Positions 59,475 through 64,000 of a DNA stretch of 64,000 bases are shown here, one piece after another. Made by a program: the position numbers and the translations under genes. The stretch is from Schistocephalus solidus (taxonomy: Eukaryota; Platyhelminthes; Cestoda; Diphyllobothriidea; Diphyllobothriidae). Numbering within the stretch: position 1 is the stretch's first letter; each line of letters begins with the position of its first letter. The stretch is from the NCBI GenBank assembly GCA_017591395.1, contig WEDG01000313.1:124001-188000 (forward strand), read 5' to 3'. The notes beneath the pieces are model-generated. The model searched no databases. It had not been told where the DNA came from and was given only the letters and a program-made list of their open reading frames with translations.

Positions 59475-61429
59475 GAAGTAAGATTCCCCAAGATTTCCAA
59501 GACGTTTTACCGTCGAGCTTTTAGGATAGGCCAGTGTGCGCCTGTCCCAATTGACCGTCAATTCCATATTAATTTTCCAGTCCTCTTGTGCTAATTTGTG
59601 GAGATCACCGAAGTGTTGCGAAAATATGAGACTTTAAATTTTCTTGCATTCGTTGATGAAAATAAACTTTTCACTATATAGACAGTAATACAGATTGCAG
59701 GCTTTTATTTTAGATTGCGGATGAAAGACATAGAAAATCATCCTTCGTTAGCAAGAAACAGGTTTCAAGAAGAACCTGAAGGGAATAGCAGAAAATACTG
59801 CCGGATAAGAACAGGACAAAGACATTAGGAATTGAAGTTAAGGAGAAAAAAGGAATGATTTCTAATTGATGATCAATCGTTGTCACGGGATATTTTGCAT
59901 CAGGATCTTACAGACTTGATTTCTTAACTCCCTCAAAAATTGATTGCGAGTGATGAAACCCAATTTTCTCTCTCTCGCACTCTACCACAGTAGCCAATCA
60001 GCGATATTTTCAGAAACATAAAACCGCAACTAAACTGTAGTCCAACTGACTAAACCTGCGGGAAATGATTGAGGCTGTTTAAACTAGACAACAGGTGAGG
60101 GACGTCTAAAGCTACCTTTCTGAAGCACTTGCAGCTCTAAGAAATTATATTGAATCCTAAGTCGCCAACACCTGAGATCAAAGTGTATTTTAGGTAGCAA
60201 ACGTTTGTCACAGTAAAATTCTTTCTATAAAAATTGCAATTGAAACTAATCTCGTTGGCTATTAAGCCAGCACAGGAAGATGCTGCCAAACCCTGGGACA
60301 AAGTATATCGTGCCAAAAGCCATCATGCACGCGTTAGCATTTTGGTCGTATATATTTTCCACACACCCTAACTGACAAGCAGTTAGCAAATGTACTCAAA
60401 ACTAACAGGAAAGTTACCAACGGAAGCGCAACTATACACTTTCAAGTCTGAATAGGAATAAATTGCACGCGAGCATTTGTTCTCAGCTTCGATCGGTGCG
60501 CCGAACATCAATAAAGATTGGTCTATAAGCTGACATGCAGCACACGAACAATATGGTGGAAGTGGATCGACGTACTTCAAATGAATGAATGAACCTTAAT
60601 GTATTTTTAACTAGTGAATATCCTAATTTACTGAAAAAGCTATGAGATTTCCAGATTTAGCGAAAAGAACTTGGCAGTGCGTGAACTGGTTTGTAGCAAA
60701 ACTTATAAAAATGTTCCGCCAAAACATAGTCGGTCAAAGTAAACATCTGAGCTATAGTTTTAGGAGTCTGGAAAAGGTTTTTCTCTATGAGATATGCCAA
60801 AACATAAAGGATAATTGACACATTCTGACTTGGTTATTAGAGGATGACTGCAGATAAGTATATCGCGCAAAAGCAAATAGGTAAATGCTCCCTAAAAATA
60901 TAATTTTGACATTTAACACCGCCGCTGATATAAGGAGAACGCATTGAGAGAGCAAACACAAGGGCACTTGGTTACATTATACTGTATTTATTGCTGTGGC
61001 ATAGGCCTTGCGTGACGTAAAACAGTACAGCAACAGAGAAAAGAAACCAGTCGATTTCGAAAGTTTTTTTTTGTTCAAGATAAGAGTAGGTTTTTAAATT
61101 TCACTTTTTTTCAAACAGGTGCATAGTACAGTTCTTGATTATGGCAAACAGTCTGAGTAGCAGGTAAAAATTAAAATTTCGCAAAAATAAGTCACAAGTT
61201 CAGGTAAATACAGATGGCTTATTAAGTATGACAGTTAAAAAAAGGTGTCTAGTCCGAGGGTCATACAAAACGTTCCCTGACATAAAACGGGTCAGCAGCA
61301 AGTGTTTCACATTTACAGTAGATTTGCTTTCTCATCAAACGTCAACCAAAATTCGGAAATATGTTTTAAACTCGAAAAAATAATAGAGTATGGTTTTGAT
61401 ATTTATTAGAGTGCAAAAATCCCAAAATC
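59475..61429. other. No recognised gene
   Basis: AT-rich spacer with only short random open frames. Confidence 0.45.
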
Positions 61430-62240
61430 CTTCCGTCACTTCAGGATACCAGCGTTTGAACAAACTTCTTTACAACCATCTGGAACACCTACACTCTGTG
61501 AAGTGACTGCTTATGTATTATGCATTTTCTCTTTGCTCATAGATTGAAATAAAGTTATAGGAAAAAGTGCACGGAACTATGCTTTCTGGCATTCATTAGA
61601 AAATTTCGCCATCCGCAAATTTATATTCGAAGAAAGGGTACCTTTCAGTTTCCAATTACGAGCTTTTTTTGACGGTGAAATGTTCATTCATAATAAATCG
61701 CATCCGTCCATTTATTGATGCTGCTTATAAAGCATACAACGTAATCCAAACCCACTGAAACTTTTTGTGAACGATGTTAAATATCTGCCTCCAAGCGTGG
61801 AGACATCGGCGATATTTCCTAGACAGAATATGTCTACCATGTATTTTGGGAACCTAAGTGTAATGGCGGGTGAGGTTCCAATTTATTCGACAGGCTAAAA
61901 CTTTTTTAACCGAAACCTATTCTTTCTTCATGCAAAACAATCGAAGACGTAACTTTCTGCAAAATGACTTATAGAAAATGTTTTTTCCTGAATGTTTATA
62001 AAATATATTTGCAATTACAAAGGCAGCTAAAATCAATGTAAAAACGCATGCTTTTGTGTAGAAACTTTTAACAGACTGTTGAAGGCAACTGGAAGGAGGC
62101 TCACTCAAAAACTGGCAGTTTGACGTGGCTGAAATATATTGTCATTCGGCCTCACGATAATTAATATAACGATGCTACTTAAGTAACCTTTTTGAATCGA
62201 AAACACATTTCCGAATTTAAAAGTGCTCCAAAGCTGCAGG
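61430..62240 (+). repeat. AT-rich long repeat C, copy 2
   Basis: tcacttcaggataccagcgt, aagtgactgcttatgtatta, atattcgaagaaagggtacc, caactggaaggaggctcact, gctacttaagtaacc and cgaaaacacatttccgaatt correspond in order to blocks of copy 1. Blocks are diverged, with indels. Confidence 0.62.
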
Positions 62241-62384
62241 TGTTCACTCAGGTACCGGGTCGATAGAGCTAATGATCACTTTTATATTCGAGCTCTAGGT
62301 TCCAATCAGGCCCCTGACTATGGTGTACTCTACTCGGACAATTACTATGGCGGATGGGACGACGAAGACGAGGACGTCAAGGGA

Positions 62385-62530
62385 GTTATGTGTCTTTCTT
62401 TGATGAACGCTTACCGAGCTTTAACGGAACTCGCTCGTCCCGTTCTGCCTTGGGGCTCATTCTACAGGCCCGGCAGCACCCGCACGCACAGCGGCTAGTA
62501 GTAGTCGAGGTAGATTAACAATGCCGACAG
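62385..62530 (-). mobile_element. SINE family A, 3' half
   Basis: On the minus strand: ggcattgttaatctacctcg, ctactagccgctgtgcgt, aggcagaacgggacgagcg and ctcggtaagcgttcatcaaa, matching 5732-5852. The tRNA head and the gagccagaaatg part are missing. Confidence 0.72.
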
Positions 62531-63059
62531 CTACAGTATGCTCATGTATGCGCGGCCGAATTTTTCGCATGTGCGATTGGACGAACAATTAGGGTACGAG
62601 GTTCGTTGGATGGAACCAGACTTCTCTTCCGCGCTGGATTGGTCAGGAATTGTGCTGAGGTATTTGCGAATGCGCGCACAGGGCATGTCACACCTCGTGG
62701 TCGTCTGGTCGATTTTCCCCGGAAGTGGACGCAATACTGCTGCATTGGGTAGGCTTTGGGATGTCACTTCAGAATAAATTTTCCTCGAACACAGTGGACA
62801 TGGCATGCTCCATGCCGCCAAATGCTGCAGTGACTTTGAAGTGGTTCGAAAATGGCAGTCATACGGCTTAGCTTGAATGCCGTGGAAGTTAAGAAGTTGG
62901 CATTTGTTGCCTTCAGCTATGCCGTTGTCTCAAGTTTTTGTCAGGGTTTTCTCCGGCGATCATAAAGAGAGAGGGATTCAAAACATTCCTGCATCCTTTC
63001 AATCACCCAGTTCTGGAATTCCAACTGAGGGGATATAATGTTCGACCGCAAATATGTGC
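62531..63059. other. No recognised gene
   Basis: An open stretch at 62538-62777 (+) has no recognisable domain. Confidence 0.4.
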
Positions 63060-63425
63060 TATCTCATGAAATTTTAAGCAAAATTCTGAAATGAATTTTC
63101 AATTCAAACAGATTGTGTGAATTGCGTTTGAATACAGCTTATCGTACAGCATATTTTCAAGATATTTCTGCCACATCAGAATACTGGCTTTTAAACGTGC
63201 TTCTTCATGGCTGCCTGCAAATACTACAGTTTGAAAAAATGACTACTTAAGGAGTATGCAATTTTCCCATTCATTTTCGGTACCCTTGTAATTTTTGTGT
63301 ATTTCATAAAAGAAAAGCGCAAAATATATATTTTTATTTCCCTCATTCTTTCTCACATTACGTCTCTTTCACATTTTATACTTGAAGAAAGGAAATCTTT
63401 CGGTTTTTAAAAAATTTGAAAGGTC
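63060..63425 (+). repeat. AT-rich long repeat C, copy 3 (5' part)
   Basis: tcaagatatttctgccacat, aatgactacttaaggag, acttgaagaaaggaaatctt and tcggtttttaaaaaatttg match copy 1 at 57948-58200. The later blocks of the unit are absent. Confidence 0.65.
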
Positions 63426-64000
63426 CTACGGGGTTTCAAACGAAGTTCTAAAAGATGGGTTTAGTTGTAACACAACCGGCGTTGAGCCAGCCATCTTAAA
63501 TGCTTCCAAGAATCGTTCCTACACCAAGGCGGCGTCATTGAGGAGTTAAACGCCATTCAACGATATACGACTATCTCGCTGATCACGTCGCGCCGAAAAA
63601 ACATAGACTTTGTTTTAAAAAAGAGTATAAGGCACTTAACGTATTAAAAGCTGGCCAACCGTTGCGCGCGAGGAGGCGGACTACAGAAACAAAGGCCGTC
63701 TATATTTCAACGATCGAGAGTCCTGAGAACTCAGCGATTTCGTCCATCTGAAGTCACTGATGGCTAAGGTGAACAGGTATCTGACTCGACCCGAAAGCAT
63801 AAAGTTACCACCACCAACGTCGGGCATTTAGCCAAGCGCATAGAAGCAACTATGGCGCGATTATATGGCCGCACATAAATACTCAAGTTTAATGTGCCAT
63901 TCTGACTAATTGTTTCGCTGCAAGATACACCCAAATAGGGGCTTGCAAACTGATTATTCAAGGAGCCGAGGTCCCTGCCCGTGGATTCGCAAACAACGGT
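63426..64000. other. No recognised gene
   Basis: More GC-rich than the preceding 1 kb. Nothing identifiable up to the window edge. Confidence 0.4.

Noticed and set aside
1..64000. CRISPR array, rRNA genes, prokaryotic operons or viral genome
   Set aside because: No regularly spaced direct repeats, no rRNA-like stretches, and no compact runs of intact genes. Introns and retroelements point to a eukaryotic nuclear locus.

Overview
The window looks like nuclear DNA of a parasitic flatworm, most likely a diphyllobothriidean tapeworm (Spirometra, Schistocephalus, Dibothriocephalus or a relative). The reasons are a split eukaryotic gene with GT/AG introns and a very high density of decayed retroelements. 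One of these is an endonuclease-RT LINE ending in CCHC/C2H2 zinc fingers of a kind I recall as common in those worms. Another is a tRNA-headed SINE with the body motif 'gagccagaaatg'. The taxon is an inference from memory; no bacterial-style operons, rRNA or CRISPR arrays are visible.

The one host gene I can support is a caspase on the minus strand. Two exons, 11099-11517 and 6784-6962, join in phase across a 4136 bp intron and encode most of the p20 subunit, including the SHGDDG histidine loop. The second exon stops exactly before the expected ACRG pentapeptide remainder, so the catalytic cysteine and the p10 subunit must lie on later exons that I do not find in the window. The prodomain exons, further right, are also not found.

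Mobile elements by region (all decayed unless stated). 1-750 (-): 3' end of a zinc-finger LINE (RTE/CFDP2 type). 1202-1366: hairpin MITE in a TA tract. 11801-16557 (+): a whole Ty3/gypsy LTR retrotransposon with both LTRs. 18200-19500 (-): CR1-like LINE. 19620-22640 (+): CR1-like LINE cut by a SINE cluster and by about 1.1 kb of unknown DNA. 23384-28285 (-): two CR1-like LINEs back to back. 33230-34640 (+): CR1-like LINE. 35190-39385 and 41570-44725 (+): two zinc-finger LINEs, each split by a similar 347 bp antisense element and each followed by the same train of repeat modules. 46637-47750: foldback element and SINEs. 48880-50090 (+): two Penelope-like remnants with a GIY-YIG domain.

The right third (50-64 kb) is AT-rich and nearly gene-free by eye. 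It holds a large GAT repeat, one SINE copy and part of another, two members of a small element with inverted ends around a telomere-like core, and three copies of a long AT-rich repeat. No clear new molecular system is present. The most unusual signals are the telomere-core elements, the repeated antisense insertions into LINE reverse-transcriptase regions, and a tRNA-like element sharing a block with a LINE.
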